Origin: UBA1535 sp002323775
Lineage (GTDB): Bacteria; Bacillota; Clostridia; Tissierellales; Sedimentibacteraceae
Assembly (NCBI GenBank): GCA_031993545.1
Contig: DAMAHZ010000003.1
Span: forward strand, 1-64,000
DNA: 64,000 nucleotides
Reading direction: 5' to 3'
The notes under the pieces are model-generated. The model made no database searches and was not told where the DNA came from. It saw nothing but the letters and a program-made list of their open reading frames with translations. Shown one piece after another: positions 7,758-17,646 of the stretch (positions are counted from its first letter, which is position 1; each line of letters opens with the position of its first letter). The position numbers were made by a program, and so were the translations under genes.

Positions 7758-8063
7758 ATTTTAATTTATCCTTTCCATGTATTTATAATATTTAACGCTT
7801 TGCTTATAATTATATAGTTTATATGTTTGTATTATAAATATCAACTGTTTTATTCTGTATTTACATTATATAATAAATAGTCATCAATAACTTGTCAAAT
7901 ATTTTTATTATTTATATATACCTTTTGCAAGAGTTGTTCATTCTTTTAATTCTTACAGTGATTTTATATTCATATCATATTGAGAAAAAACAAAAGAGTT
8001 TGCCCTAAAGTAGGTTTTTAGGATACGCTCATAGAGTTTGGTAATATTAATATTTTAAATCCT
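7758..8063. other. Intergenic region, nothing firm recognised
   Basis: About 306 bases, very AT-rich, between the start of the Crp/Fnr gene and the end of the collagen-like gene, both on the minus strand. An 8-base direct repeat (AGAGTTTG) and a short hairpin CCTAAA/TTTAGG lie within 7990-8040 and may end the collagen-like transcript. No convincing promoter or ORF was seen. Confidence 0.4.
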
Positions 8064-8969
8064 TTAATCACTTAATTGAACAATAGTCAAAGAGCGATTC
8101 ATATAAGACATAACAGGAAAAGTCGTACTAATACTTACTCCAACTTCATCTCCTGCTGATAAAGCAGCTTGAACAACAAAAGTTGAACTGCTTCTATTCT
8201 GTATTTTAAAGAAAGTAGTGACATCTCCGAAAATTGGTAGAGCATTGACAGTAATGATAGCATTCAGGTATGGCTGGTCTGGGTCTGGGTCAGTAGTAGC
8301 TATTGCGTTAATTGATATTGTTATTTGGTAAACTCCATCTTCTCCTACTACTAACTCATTGCCTGTAACACTCACTGCAACAGTATTTGATAAAGGTCCA
8401 ACCACATTAAACACTACAGGTACGAATGCTTCCCCAGGTGTCTCTACAGCACTTCCTCTTAAAGAGCCATAAGCTAGAACGACTTCTCCGGTTGGGCCTT
8501 GTGGACCTGCTGGGCCTGCCTCTCCTTGTGGACCTGCCGGACCCGCCTCTCCTTGCGCTCCTTGTGGACCTATTGCTCCCGCCGGGCCTTGAGCTCCTGC
8601 CGGACCTGCCGGACCTTGTGCTCCCGCTGGGCCTGCCTCTCCTTGTGCTCCTTGTGGACCTATCGCTCCCGCTGGACCTTGTGGGCCTATTGGACCTGCC
8701 GGGCCTTGTGGACCTGCCGGACCTGCCTCTCCTTGTGCTCCTTGAGGGCCTATCACTCCTGCTGGGCCTTGAGCTCCTGCCGGACCTTGCAGACCTTGTG
8801 CACCTGCCGGACCTTGTGCTCCTTGTGGACCTTGCGGACCTATTGGCCCTACAGGTCCAGGCGGACAAACAGTTGGACAAGAAGACGGACAGCATAATCC
8901 ATTATGATTTATATTACTATTGTGGCATTTTCTACAATTTTCATTATATTGAATACTATAATTATCCAT
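8064..8969 (-). CDS. Collagen-like repeat protein with BclA-type C-terminal domain
   Basis: 301 residues from the ATG at 8969 (GGAGG eight bases upstream; an in-frame TTG two codons earlier is less likely). The N-terminal 37 residues hold Cys pairs (CRKC, LCCPSSC, VCPPG). About 40 Gly-x-y triplets follow (residues 38-163), mostly GPQ, GPA, GAQ and GEA, then a roughly 135-residue beta-rich globular end with YGSLRG and VQLSD. This is the layout of BclA-like exosporium glycoproteins, which trimerise on the spore surface. A sigma-K-like promoter lies upstream. The GC-rich repeat creates long false frames on the other strand. A vegetative cell-surface role cannot be excluded. Confidence 0.88.
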   Translation of the reverse strand: MDNYSIQYNENCRKCHNSNINHNGLCCPSSCPTVCPPGPVGPIGPQGPQGAQGPAGAQGLQGPAGAQGPAGVIGPQGAQGEAGPAGPQGPAGPIGPQGPAGAIGPQGAQGEAGPAGAQGPAGPAGAQGPAGAIGPQGAQGEAGPAGPQGEAGPAGPQGPTGEVVLAYGSLRGSAVETPGEAFVPVVFNVVGPLSNTVAVSVTGNELVVGEDGVYQITISINAIATTDPDPDQPYLNAIITVNALPIFGDVTTFFKIQNRSSSTFVVQAALSAGDEVGVSISTTFPVMSYMNRSLTIVQLSD

Positions 8970-9023
8970 AAACAAAACCTCCGATAAATTTTTACATATA
9001 ACAGTATCAGAATACTGTCCATA

Positions 9024-9053
9024 TATTTTATGCTTGGACTACTTAAATCGTTC
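9024..9053 (-). promoter_or_regulatory. Sigma-K-like promoter of the collagen-like gene
   Basis: On the minus strand an AC dinucleotide, 17 bases, then CATAAAATA match the sigma-K pattern AC-N16/17-CATANNNTA. It lies about 55 bases upstream of the start codon. Late mother-cell expression would fit an exosporium protein. The motif is short, so chance is possible. Confidence 0.5.
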
Positions 9054-9384
9054 AATATTCTTCTCTTTTTTTATACACAATACCCATTATTTGCCAATAA
9101 TAAGACAAGATATACAAAAATCTGAAAGCACATTTATATAAACATAACTTGTCTGACAGATTTGGATGCAAAGAATTTGCAGAACTGCTCTGATAAATCT
9201 AATAAGTAATATATTATAACATCTATGTAAGTTTTACATTTCGTCACACATTTGAAAGTTTTTTCAAAATAATCTAAAAATGAATACGTTATTATGATTA
9301 AATTAGCATAAATTAGGGTATTAAATATAAGTAAATAAAATTAATTACAAAAAACTAAACAACAACTTAAATTGGAGGACTATT
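9054..9384. other. Intergenic region upstream of the chemoreceptor
   Basis: AT-rich stretch between the divergent collagen-like and MCP genes. Two 7-bp pairings (9103-9109 with 9148-9154; 9118-9124 with 9157-9163) are arranged in pseudoknot order, but no known riboswitch consensus (including c-di-GMP-I) fits. A GGAGG at 9375 serves the MCP gene. No clear sigma-A or sigma-D promoter was identified. Confidence 0.35.
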
Positions 9385-11124
9385 ATGACTACTAGTAGAA
9401 CAAAAGAACAAAGGGGCAGCTTTATTAAAAATCTGTCTATAAGTAAAAAATTAATATTTGGGTTTGGTATCGTGCTTATTTTAATGGTACTGTCCGCAGT
9501 ACTATCACTATACAGCATTAATAATATTGGAAATCAAATCGATTTATACGGACAGTATACTGTCCCTAATGCAGAACATTTAAGAAGTATGCAGGTGGAT
9601 ATGCAGGGTATTCTTCATAGCCTGCTTGAAGCAATAACAGCTAATGATGTACAATCGTCAAAATTTTCACTTGATACAGCAAGTGGTTATGGTAAATCAA
9701 TTGTAAGCGAATTAGATGCTTACAAAAATAATCAACGAAATAATGACAGGGATGCAGATATTGAAAACTTAAAAAAAGTTATAGCCGAAGCTGCGGGTAA
9801 GCGTTCTGAAATTAACGAGCTTGTGCTTAACCGTTCAGAATCAAATCTTGCTAAGGCTTTAAATTTATTTCAGGACGAATATAAACCAAGAATTGATCAA
9901 GCAATGAAAATTTTGCTTAATTTCTCAACAGCTGCCAATGACCGTGCCGCAAAGCAAAATGCTGATTCTCAAGCAACTTCAAACTTAGCATGGATTTTAT
10001 TAATTTCCTGCACAGCTATATCCGCATTGCTTACAATTATAGTAATAATTTCTATAAGAAAATCAATACTTAATCCGGTAAATGAAATTGTAAATACATA
10101 TACTGAAATATCAAAAGGAAATATGAAGGCTGAAATAAAATACGAGAGTGAAGATGAGCTTGGACAAATGGCAAGGCTCATTCAAAAGACTAATAAGTTT
10201 CAGATGACTATTATTGACGATATAGCTGAAAAATTTTCAAAAATATCTCAAGGAGACCTCAATCTTCACGTAGATTTAGACTATCCAGGAGATTTCACGG
10301 CTCTTAAGCAAACAATAGAAAGTACTATTTCAACATTAAATAATACTATGCAAAATATAAATATAGCAGCCGAACAGGTTAGTACCAGTGCTTCTCAGGT
10401 TTCAAGCGGAGCACAGGCTCTTGCTTCGGGATCGACAGAACAGGCTGGCTCTATTGAGGAATTAAATGCCGCTATTATAAAAATATCAGAGCAGGCTTTG
10501 GAAAACTCTAAAAATGTAAATTCAGCATCTAAGTATGTGGATGAATCCAGCTCAGGTGCAAAATCTGGAAATCATCATATGGCACAGCTCACAGAAGCCA
10601 TGGAAGAAATAAATTCATCTTCAAATCAAATCGCCAACATTACTAAGGTGATTGAAGATATTGCGTTCCAGACTAATATTCTTGCACTTAATGCAGCAAT
10701 TGAAGCAGCACGTGCCGGAAATGCCGGAAAGGGCTTTGCAGTTGTAGCAGATGAAGTACGTGCACTTGCCGCAAAATCTGCCGAAGCGGCTAAACAAACA
10801 GGTGAATTGATACAAAGTTCAGTTGTATCAGTATCTCGTGGAACACAAATAACAGAACAGACAGCACAGGTATTAGTAGAATTAGAAATGCAATCTCAAC
10901 GTGTTATGGAGCTTATGTCTAAGATTGAACAATCATCCTCAGAACAAGCTAATGCTATTGAAGAAGTTAAGGAAGGTCTAACTCAGATTTCAGCAGTTGT
11001 TCAAACTAATGCAGCTACAGCAGAAGAAAATTCTGCCACAAGCGAAGAAATGTCAGCACAAGCTACTACATTACATGAGGAAGTTGCAAAATTCAAATTA
11101 AATACTAATAATGCTTATATTTAA
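9385..11124 (+). CDS. Methyl-accepting chemotaxis protein
   Basis: 579 residues: short basic N-terminus, TM1 (about 24-46), a roughly 150-residue helical extracytoplasmic sensor resembling a 4HB_MCP domain, TM2 (about 199-222), HAMP (about 223-277), and a long cytoplasmic coiled coil. The conserved hairpin tip with FQTNILALNAAIEAARAG and GKGFAVVADEVRALA marks the CheA/CheW contact. The SD GGAGG lies eight bases before the ATG. The next gene, 64 bases downstream on the same strand, is a Cache-GGDEF-EAL protein, so motility and c-di-GMP signalling may be co-expressed. The ligand is unknown. Confidence 0.95.
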   Translation: MTTSRTKEQRGSFIKNLSISKKLIFGFGIVLILMVLSAVLSLYSINNIGNQIDLYGQYTVPNAEHLRSMQVDMQGILHSLLEAITANDVQSSKFSLDTASGYGKSIVSELDAYKNNQRNNDRDADIENLKKVIAEAAGKRSEINELVLNRSESNLAKALNLFQDEYKPRIDQAMKILLNFSTAANDRAAKQNADSQATSNLAWILLISCTAISALLTIIVIISIRKSILNPVNEIVNTYTEISKGNMKAEIKYESEDELGQMARLIQKTNKFQMTIIDDIAEKFSKISQGDLNLHVDLDYPGDFTALKQTIESTISTLNNTMQNINIAAEQVSTSASQVSSGAQALASGSTEQAGSIEELNAAIIKISEQALENSKNVNSASKYVDESSSGAKSGNHHMAQLTEAMEEINSSSNQIANITKVIEDIAFQTNILALNAAIEAARAGNAGKGFAVVADEVRALAAKSAEAAKQTGELIQSSVVSVSRGTQITEQTAQVLVELEMQSQRVMELMSKIEQSSSEQANAIEEVKEGLTQISAVVQTNAATAEENSATSEEMSAQATTLHEEVAKFKLNTNNAYI

Positions 11125-11188
11125 TAATGCTAATGATTATATAATCGTACAGAATAGCAGGAACTCAGAGTAATCGGAGGATATAAGT

Positions 11189-13189
11189 ATGAAAAACAAA
11201 TTAAAAAGACATACATGGGCTTGGATAATGGTTTTTGCAGCTTATTCTTTGATAGTAGTGCTTTTTCCATTAATATTTTCTCAAGATATAGCTAAAGATT
11301 TCAAGCATCATATGGAACAACAAAGACAAAACTCGGTCAGCAGAATAGTTCACCTTGCATACAATACTATTGAGCCTTTTGTTGTTCAGTTTAGAAACGG
11401 TGAAATAACTCGTGACGAGGCAAAAAGCAAGATTGTCAATTTTGTAAAAGAAATGACTTATAACGATGAATTTGGTCTCAATTATATTTTTATGAGCAGC
11501 TACGACGGAACCATGCTAGTTCAACCTTACGAACGAGAAAAGGAAGGTACTAATCAATGGCTTCTTAAAGATGCAAAAGGTAAGTATATTATACAGTCCT
11601 TGGTTAATGCTGCAATAACAAATCCCAAGGGATCCTTTGTTACTTATGCTTATTATCTTCCAAACCAGTCCTCTATTGAAGAAAAGTTATCCTTTGTCAT
11701 AGGAATACCAGAAATTCAAGCTTATATCGGTACGGGCATGTATGTAGAAAGTCCTTACAGAATGCTTGAAGCAATTCTTAAAAAGCAAGGTATTGGCTAT
11801 CTGACAATGACTATTTTTATTTTGGCTTCCTTTCTGCTATACGCATGGTTGCTCCGTAACAGCAACTATAGACTTCAAAAGGAAATGCAAGAACGAAAGC
11901 AAGATATAGAAAAAATTCATCGACTTGCATATTATGATAAGCTTACTAGCCTGCCAAACAGAACCTACATCATAAGCGAGTTACAGGAAAGAGTAAGCAA
12001 ATGCAATGTTTTCCCATGTGTTGGAAGTATTTTCTTTGTTGACATTGATAATTTCAACCGAATCAATGATACTCATGGTCACTCCTTTGGAGACAAAATG
12101 TTGATTGAGATTGCCAAACGCCTCAACGTTCTATCTTCGCCAAATCTGATACTGTCACGACTCGGTGGAGATGAATTCCTTATCCATTCCTCTGACATAG
12201 CTGAAAAGGAAGATGCTATAGAATTAGGTGATAAAATTCTTTCCTTATTCAAAGAAGCAATTATAGTCAATAATCTTAGCTTCTACATTACCTGTAGCAT
12301 AGGAATTGCAGTTTATCCATTTGACGGCAAAACTGTAGAGGAGCTTTTGAAGCATGCTGACTTGGCTATGTATAAGGCGAAAAGCAACGGAAAAGGCAAC
12401 TATGTTTTATATGACAGCAACATGCTAGAACAGCTTGAACAGAGAACTGATTTAGAAAAGAGATTGAGAGACGCTCATAGAAACCACGAGTTTTTATTGT
12501 ACTATCAACCTCAAATTAATACAGAAAACGGACAAGTTGTAGGAGTTGAAGCACTTATTCGTTGGAACAGTAAATCTCACGGTCTTGTACTTCCAAAAAA
12601 ATTTATTACTGTCGCAGAGGAAATAGGTCTAATCAATGAAATTGGAAAGTGGGTTATAGAAAGCAGCTTTGCATTTGCTAAAAGATTGATGCACAAGAAA
12701 ATATGCGTTTCATGCAATGTATCACCTGTACAGCTTAGACAAAGCAACTTTGTAAATGATGTCATTGAAGCTTTTAATCGATTTGAACTCAAAAAAGGAA
12801 GCGTAGCATTAGAAATAACAGAATCCTGCTTAATGGAACCTTTAGGCGATATCTATGAAAAGCTGGCAGAATTAAAAAAACATGGCATTATGATTTATCT
12901 GGATGATTTTGGTACGGGATATTCTTCATTAAATTATATGAAAAGTCTCCCTATAGATGTTCTGAAAATTGATAAATCCTTTGTTGATAACACTGTATCA
13001 GATGGAGTTGACCGTAGAATTGTAAAGACAATTGTCTCTCTTGCACAAGAAATAGGACTTAAAGTCATCGCTGAGGGTGTGGAAGCAGAGGAACAGCAGA
13101 CATATCTGAACTTTTGCGGCTGTAGCACTATGCAAGGCTATCTTTTCAGTAAGCCAATATCGGAAAGTGAAATTTTAAAATTGATATAA
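11189..13189 (+). CDS. sCache-GGDEF-EAL c-di-GMP signalling protein
   Basis: 666 residues. TM1 (about 13-33), an extracytoplasmic single-Cache-like sensor (about 35-200; GLNYIFMSSYDGTMLVQP and AYIGTGMYVESPY are typical), TM2 (about 206-226), GGDEF domain with LGGDEFL intact, and EAL domain with VEALIRW and the catalytic-loop DDFGTGYSSL plus KIDKSF. Both active sites look complete, so it could make or degrade c-di-GMP depending on the signal. GGAGG precedes the ATG. It follows the chemoreceptor and is closed by a strong terminator. Confidence 0.94.
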   Translation: MKNKLKRHTWAWIMVFAAYSLIVVLFPLIFSQDIAKDFKHHMEQQRQNSVSRIVHLAYNTIEPFVVQFRNGEITRDEAKSKIVNFVKEMTYNDEFGLNYIFMSSYDGTMLVQPYEREKEGTNQWLLKDAKGKYIIQSLVNAAITNPKGSFVTYAYYLPNQSSIEEKLSFVIGIPEIQAYIGTGMYVESPYRMLEAILKKQGIGYLTMTIFILASFLLYAWLLRNSNYRLQKEMQERKQDIEKIHRLAYYDKLTSLPNRTYIISELQERVSKCNVFPCVGSIFFVDIDNFNRINDTHGHSFGDKMLIEIAKRLNVLSSPNLILSRLGGDEFLIHSSDIAEKEDAIELGDKILSLFKEAIIVNNLSFYITCSIGIAVYPFDGKTVEELLKHADLAMYKAKSNGKGNYVLYDSNMLEQLEQRTDLEKRLRDAHRNHEFLLYYQPQINTENGQVVGVEALIRWNSKSHGLVLPKKFITVAEEIGLINEIGKWVIESSFAFAKRLMHKKICVSCNVSPVQLRQSNFVNDVIEAFNRFELKKGSVALEITESCLMEPLGDIYEKLAELKKHGIMIYLDDFGTGYSSLNYMKSLPIDVLKIDKSFVDNTVSDGVDRRIVKTIVSLAQEIGLKVIAEGVEAEEQQTYLNFCGCSTMQGYLFSKPISESEILKLI

Positions 13190-13195
13190 ACTTCT

Positions 13196-13226
13196 CTGCC
13201 CCTCAAAAATGAGGGGCAGTTTTTTT
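13196..13226 (+). terminator. Intrinsic terminator after GGDEF-EAL gene
   Basis: Stem CTGCCCCTCA/TGAGGGGCAG with a 4-base loop followed by seven T. The convergent ABC gene ends just beyond it. Confidence 0.93.
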
Positions 13227-13235
13227 AGATAATTT

Positions 13236-15593
13236 TTATTCACTTCTTAATGCTTCAACAGCATCTTTTCTTGAAGCCATTTTAGCAGGAATATGACCGC
13301 CGAGCATTGTCAATACCGTACTTAAAACAACTAATCCAACTGCATGTATCAGCTGAAGATTTGATACATTTTTTAATTGCGTCAGATTATAAATAATTGA
13401 ATTTGTCGGGAAAGTTAAAAGATAAGCAATTACTACCCCTAAAGTTCCGGAAAAGACGCCAAGAATACATGTCTCTGCGTCAAAAACACGGGTTATATCT
13501 TTCTTTCTCGCACCCAAAGCTCTTAATATACCTATTTCTTTTGTTCTTTCCAACACTGATACATAAGTGATAATGCTTATCATAATAAGGCTAACAACTA
13601 AGGATATAGCAGCAAAGGATATTAGAACAATAGTTATTGCATCCATTATTCCTCCGCTCATCGTGGATATAGTTGAAGCAAGGTCGGTATAAACTATTTG
13701 GTTTTCTTTTTCCTTACCTTTGTTGTAGTCATCCAAATATTGTGTAAGCAAATCTTTTTCTTCAAAGCCATTAGGATATATCATTACTACAATAGGTTTA
13801 TAGCTACCGCCCAAATATGATATAAACGATTCTTTTTCTTCGGGGTTTATTTCTTGCATTGTCATAATATTATGACTGGCTTCTTTCTGAGATTTGACAA
13901 TATCAGATTCTATGTTGTCATCTATAACTACTTGCAGCAGCTTATCACTATAAGCGAGTCCAGGAGCTAAAAGTGCTACATCACTTTCCTTGTCTTGTCT
14001 GACAATACCGCTTATTTTCAAAGTTCTGCTATTTTCTGAATTATACATCTTAGAATAATCGCTGCTTGGTAAATACGTTCCAAATTGTGTTTTTTCGTAA
14101 TAATCATTATTATTTATAAGTTTAAATTCAGTTCCTACAATATCATCAAATTTAATACTTTCTACATTATCCGTATTAAATCCTAGGTCTTTTAAGGTTT
14201 GAAAGCTAATTTTGTTTCTCGTATTTACAACTAATACTAATTCAAATTCATTCTTAGGATATTCACCATAAATTAATTCATAATTTTTTTCTAAATACTT
14301 CTTTCCATCTTTATTTGTTTCAATCGGATATGATGACAATGCCATATTGCTCATATTAGACATGCTTGCCATACCTCCCATAGAGCCGGAAGCCATACTC
14401 ATCACCCCCGATGTGATGCTCACAGGTGCTATTTTATCATCTGCTTTTCTTAGTAAATTCATATTTGTTAAACGGACATAGCCAATACCGCTGGCAATAG
14501 ATGAATCTACATTATTAATATACTCTATAAATTCTTCTTCTAAAATGTTATGATGTATTACGCTCATTTCTTCCGGATCATACAGGAAAACCTCGTCTGA
14601 ATCAACATATTCTCTTTTCCCCATCATTTGAGCTCTCATATCTTTCATGCTTTCAGCGTCAACTTTCATTCGACCTTGGGAAATCATGATTGGAAACTCA
14701 TTCATTGCATTGCTTTGGAATTCGTCAATTTTAGTTTGAAATCCGGTTGAAAGACTTAAAATAACAGCAATACCAATTATACCAATACTGGAAGCAAAAG
14801 CTGTAAGAAATGTTCTTCCTTTCTTCGTTTTAATATTATTAAAAGACAGTTTCAAAGCAGTTAAGAAGCTCATACTGGTTCTTTTTAAACTGAATTTATA
14901 TTTTTGGCTGTTTTCATTATATGGATTGCTGTCAGAAACTATTTTCCCATCTTGAAATCTTACTATTCTATCTGCATACTGATTAGCTATTTCAGGATTA
15001 TGTGTTACCATAATTACTAATCTTTCACGTGAAATCTCCTTTATCAAATCCATAATTTGAATACTTGTCTGGCTGTCTAATGCTCCTGTAGGCTCATCAC
15101 AAAGCAGTATTTCAGGCTCGTTAGTCAAAGCTCTTGCTATTGCAACTCTTTGCATTTGACCACCTGACAATTGATTTGGCTTTTTATGTAGATGCTCTCC
15201 TAAGCCAACTCTTTTTAAAATCTCAATAGCTTTCTTGTTTCGTTCAGCCTTTGATATTCCTCCTAAAGTCATACCTAATTCAACATTATCAACGATACTT
15301 ATATGGGATATAAGATTATAATTTTGGAAAACAAAGCCTATGGAATGATTTCTATAAGCATCCCAATCTACATCTTTGAAGTCTTTAGTATTTTTTCCTT
15401 TTATAATCATTTCTCCGCTGTCATATCTGTCTAAGCCTCCGACTATATTTAAGCATGTGGTTTTTCCACTTCCTGATACTCCTAAAATCGCCACAAATTC
15501 TTTGTCACGAAAGGAAATATCAATTCCGTCCAAGGCCTTAGTTTTTATATCTCCTACTGTATAGGTTTTCTTTATATTTCTTAATTCTAGCAT
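13236..15593 (-). CDS. ABC transporter ATPase-permease fusion (MacB/FtsX type)
   Basis: 785 residues. N-terminal ATPase (about 1-225): GVSGSGKTT Walker A, LSGGQMQRVAIARAL signature, ILLCDEPTGALDS Walker B, VTHN switch. Then TM (about 255-280), a large extracytoplasmic region (about 290-640) and three TM segments near the C-terminus with an FtsX-like core (LERTKEIGILRALGARKKD). This is the MacB/YtrF-like type that moves peptides or drugs, or performs mechanical work at the membrane. The extracytoplasmic part has a Met/Ser-rich stretch (residues about 405-425). It follows a MarR regulator by two bases, so it is probably an inducible efflux pair. Confidence 0.93.
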   Translation of the reverse strand: MLELRNIKKTYTVGDIKTKALDGIDISFRDKEFVAILGVSGSGKTTCLNIVGGLDRYDSGEMIIKGKNTKDFKDVDWDAYRNHSIGFVFQNYNLISHISIVDNVELGMTLGGISKAERNKKAIEILKRVGLGEHLHKKPNQLSGGQMQRVAIARALTNEPEILLCDEPTGALDSQTSIQIMDLIKEISRERLVIMVTHNPEIANQYADRIVRFQDGKIVSDSNPYNENSQKYKFSLKRTSMSFLTALKLSFNNIKTKKGRTFLTAFASSIGIIGIAVILSLSTGFQTKIDEFQSNAMNEFPIMISQGRMKVDAESMKDMRAQMMGKREYVDSDEVFLYDPEEMSVIHHNILEEEFIEYINNVDSSIASGIGYVRLTNMNLLRKADDKIAPVSITSGVMSMASGSMGGMASMSNMSNMALSSYPIETNKDGKKYLEKNYELIYGEYPKNEFELVLVVNTRNKISFQTLKDLGFNTDNVESIKFDDIVGTEFKLINNNDYYEKTQFGTYLPSSDYSKMYNSENSRTLKISGIVRQDKESDVALLAPGLAYSDKLLQVVIDDNIESDIVKSQKEASHNIMTMQEINPEEKESFISYLGGSYKPIVVMIYPNGFEEKDLLTQYLDDYNKGKEKENQIVYTDLASTISTMSGGIMDAITIVLISFAAISLVVSLIMISIITYVSVLERTKEIGILRALGARKKDITRVFDAETCILGVFSGTLGVVIAYLLTFPTNSIIYNLTQLKNVSNLQLIHAVGLVVLSTVLTMLGGHIPAKMASRKDAVEALRSE

Positions 15594-15595
15594 TA

Positions 15596-16042
15596 CTACT
15601 CACTTTTCCTTTCTAGCTCTTTCAACAATTCACTAAATTCTTTAATTCCTTTGACAATAGTTTCAATTTGTTCTTCAGAAATATTATTAAATCTATTTTC
15701 TAAATCATCAATTTTTTTATCAAATCTTTTTACAAGCTCCATTCCTTTTGATGTAATCTCCATATTTACAACTCTTTCATCATTAGGATTTCGAGTGCGA
15801 GTTATTAATCCCATCTTCTCTAAATCCTTGCACAGCGTAGAAACATTTCCTTGATTTACACCAAAATCTCTTGAAAGTCCACCAACAGTACTGATATTTC
15901 CATTACAAACATTAAATAACACATACAATTGTATAGCTGTAAGTCCCTCAGATTTAGCAATCGGGTCTATAATCTTCTGAATTCCTGCTTTAACTAAAAG
16001 GATAGAGTCTATTAATTCTGATTTAAACTGACTAAAACTCAT
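15596..16042 (-). CDS. MarR family transcriptional regulator
   Basis: 148 residues from the ATG at 16042, about ten bases after GGAGG; an ATG three codons earlier is too close to the SD. Winged-helix core: LTAIQLYVLF, GNISTVGGLSRDFGVNQGNVSTLCKDLEKMGLI (recognition helix), NDERVVNMEITSKG (wing), then a C-terminal dimer helix. It is two bases ahead of the ABC exporter gene and likely represses that operon until a toxic compound binds. Confidence 0.9.
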   Translation of the reverse strand: MSFSQFKSELIDSILLVKAGIQKIIDPIAKSEGLTAIQLYVLFNVCNGNISTVGGLSRDFGVNQGNVSTLCKDLEKMGLITRTRNPNDERVVNMEITSKGMELVKRFDKKIDDLENRFNNISEEQIETIVKGIKEFSELLKELERKSE

Positions 16043-16344
16043 TATTTTCATACCTCCATTAATTTATGTAATTCATAAATATATATTTATTTTAAATTAT
16101 ATTTATTTTAAATGCAATTTAATGTCATGGTATCATATTTTTTTATTTTAGTCAATTATTATTATTGAGAATTTTGAACCTTTTTTATACATATAATTTT
16201 GCTTTGTTTTAAATTATTTTGCAGAATACACAAAATATTTGCAATTTAGGTATTTGTAAATAAATAAAAATTAAAGCCCCAATAACAAATTATAGGCTAA
16301 TTTTGCTATTGGGGCTTTAATTTCAGTTCTTATTGTAAATAACT
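16043..16344. other. AT-rich intergenic region upstream of the MarR gene
   Basis: About 300 bases with a GGAGG for the MarR gene at its left edge and a long-loop stem-loop at its right side (listed separately). Runs of A and T make promoter calls unreliable. Confidence 0.4.
16269..16323. terminator. Bidirectional terminator
   Basis: AAATTAAAGCCCCAATA pairs with TATTGGGGCTTTAATTT around a 22-base loop. T-runs flank both sides. It ends the minus-strand 381-residue gene. Confidence 0.75.
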
Positions 16345-17490
16345 TTAAAAGGATATATTAACAGATGGCATAACTGTAATTTCTACATTTTGCGGTGCCG
16401 GTGCTGCAACTGTCGGCATGCTGATAGTATCTGAACTTATCGTTGGAGCTATGCCTGATGTATCGATGGTTTGTATAGAAGATTTGCTTTCCTCATCCTC
16501 ATCTTTTTTATTTAGAAACATTTGCGGATAATAGTATAGAGGGTTTGCCTCATCCATCTGTGCTTTTTCTCTTATACGCCTTATAGTTCTTCTTCTATTC
16601 AGCTCCTCGCTTTTATGCTCCGCTAATTTTCTTTTCTCCTTAGTCTCGGCTGCCTTTCTTCCATGTGCTAGACTTTCTTCATTTGTTAAATCCTTAATTT
16701 TTCTATACGATCTTGTTATAGCTTTTTCTAACTGATTTATCATTGCCTTAATTTTTATTTTTTCACTGTCACTGCTGTCCTTAAGCGAGTTTTTAAGCTT
16801 AGCTATATTGGATCTAGCCATTGAAACCACACTCATTACCTCCGGTTTACTCTTAGCACTTGCAAGCTTTGAATAAACATCAATAGGAGTTTTAAGGCTT
16901 GAAGATTTTCTCATGCTTTTTAGCTTTTTATTTAATTCCTCTCCTTGCCTTTCAAGAGTTTTAATTGGGTCTAAAAAATCATTTTGAGGAGTTTTTAGAC
17001 CGACATTTTCTAATTTACTCATATCATTCTTTTCATAGCCTGCCCAAAAATTTATTGATTTATCATCAATAACTGCTCCAAGCGATTTAAGCCCGTATTT
17101 AAGCTCTAAATCAGAGCTTGACAAGGATTCTAGGGTTTTTTCTATTATTGTCTTGCCTCTATTGTAAGCCTCCTCACTGCTTCCCATTTTATCAATAAAA
17201 TCCTTAGAAATAATAAGATGCTTGCCGTTTCCTAAATTAGAAGCAAGGTTTTTAATATCCATAACGCTACCCTGATTTAATATGTAAATATTTACATTCT
17301 TATAATTCTTACTCAAGATTTCAAGCGTTGATTTGGTCAGTTTTTCATAATCTATAGATTTTAAATCAAAGGTTGACACATCAAAATTATCAGAAATACT
17401 TATATCATTTTTAACATTTTGTTCGGAATTTGATATAAAATTTTGATTATTAACCTTATTAATACGATTTATATTATTATCTATTTTCAA
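16345..17490 (-). CDS. Uncharacterised 381-aa protein
   Basis: No family recognised. The start is a TTG at 17490 with an excellent GAGGAGG seven to eight bases upstream. The first 40 residues are Asn/Ser-rich and probably disordered. A folded part (about 45-165) contains YILNQGSVMDIKNLASNLG and KHLIISKDFIDKMGSS. A basic helical or coiled-coil stretch (about 175-310, with NRRRTIRRIREKAQ) follows, then a Pro/Val-rich tail. There is no signal peptide or TM. Similar low-complexity-flanked proteins occur as clostridial flagellar or sporulation accessory proteins, but I have no firm basis. Monocistronic, ended by a strong terminator. Confidence 0.8.
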   Translation of the reverse strand: MKIDNNINRINKVNNQNFISNSEQNVKNDISISDNFDVSTFDLKSIDYEKLTKSTLEILSKNYKNVNIYILNQGSVMDIKNLASNLGNGKHLIISKDFIDKMGSSEEAYNRGKTIIEKTLESLSSSDLELKYGLKSLGAVIDDKSINFWAGYEKNDMSKLENVGLKTPQNDFLDPIKTLERQGEELNKKLKSMRKSSSLKTPIDVYSKLASAKSKPEVMSVVSMARSNIAKLKNSLKDSSDSEKIKIKAMINQLEKAITRSYRKIKDLTNEESLAHGRKAAETKEKRKLAEHKSEELNRRRTIRRIREKAQMDEANPLYYYPQMFLNKKDEDEESKSSIQTIDTSGIAPTISSDTISMPTVAAPAPQNVEITVMPSVNISF

Positions 17491-17646
17491 AACACTTCCT
17501 CCTCTTTGAAAATCTTGTTTATAATGTTAGCATTAACTATCCTTTTAAAATAGCATCAATACTTATATCTTCATATCTATTATATCGGACAATCTTTTAA
17601 AAAATTTAGCTTGATTTTTATTCTGATTTGCTTTATAATTAATATG

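Noticed and set aside
8407..8971. Long open frames on other frames and strand across the collagen-like gene
   Set aside because: They are made of Leu/Pro or Arg/Ser repeats forced by the Gly-x-y codons and lack ribosome binding sites.
9103..9163. Pseudoknot-like pairings before the chemoreceptor gene, considered as a c-di-GMP riboswitch
   Set aside because: Only two 7-bp pairings; the conserved c-di-GMP-I segments (such as GGCAAACC) are absent and I could not fit c-di-GMP-II.
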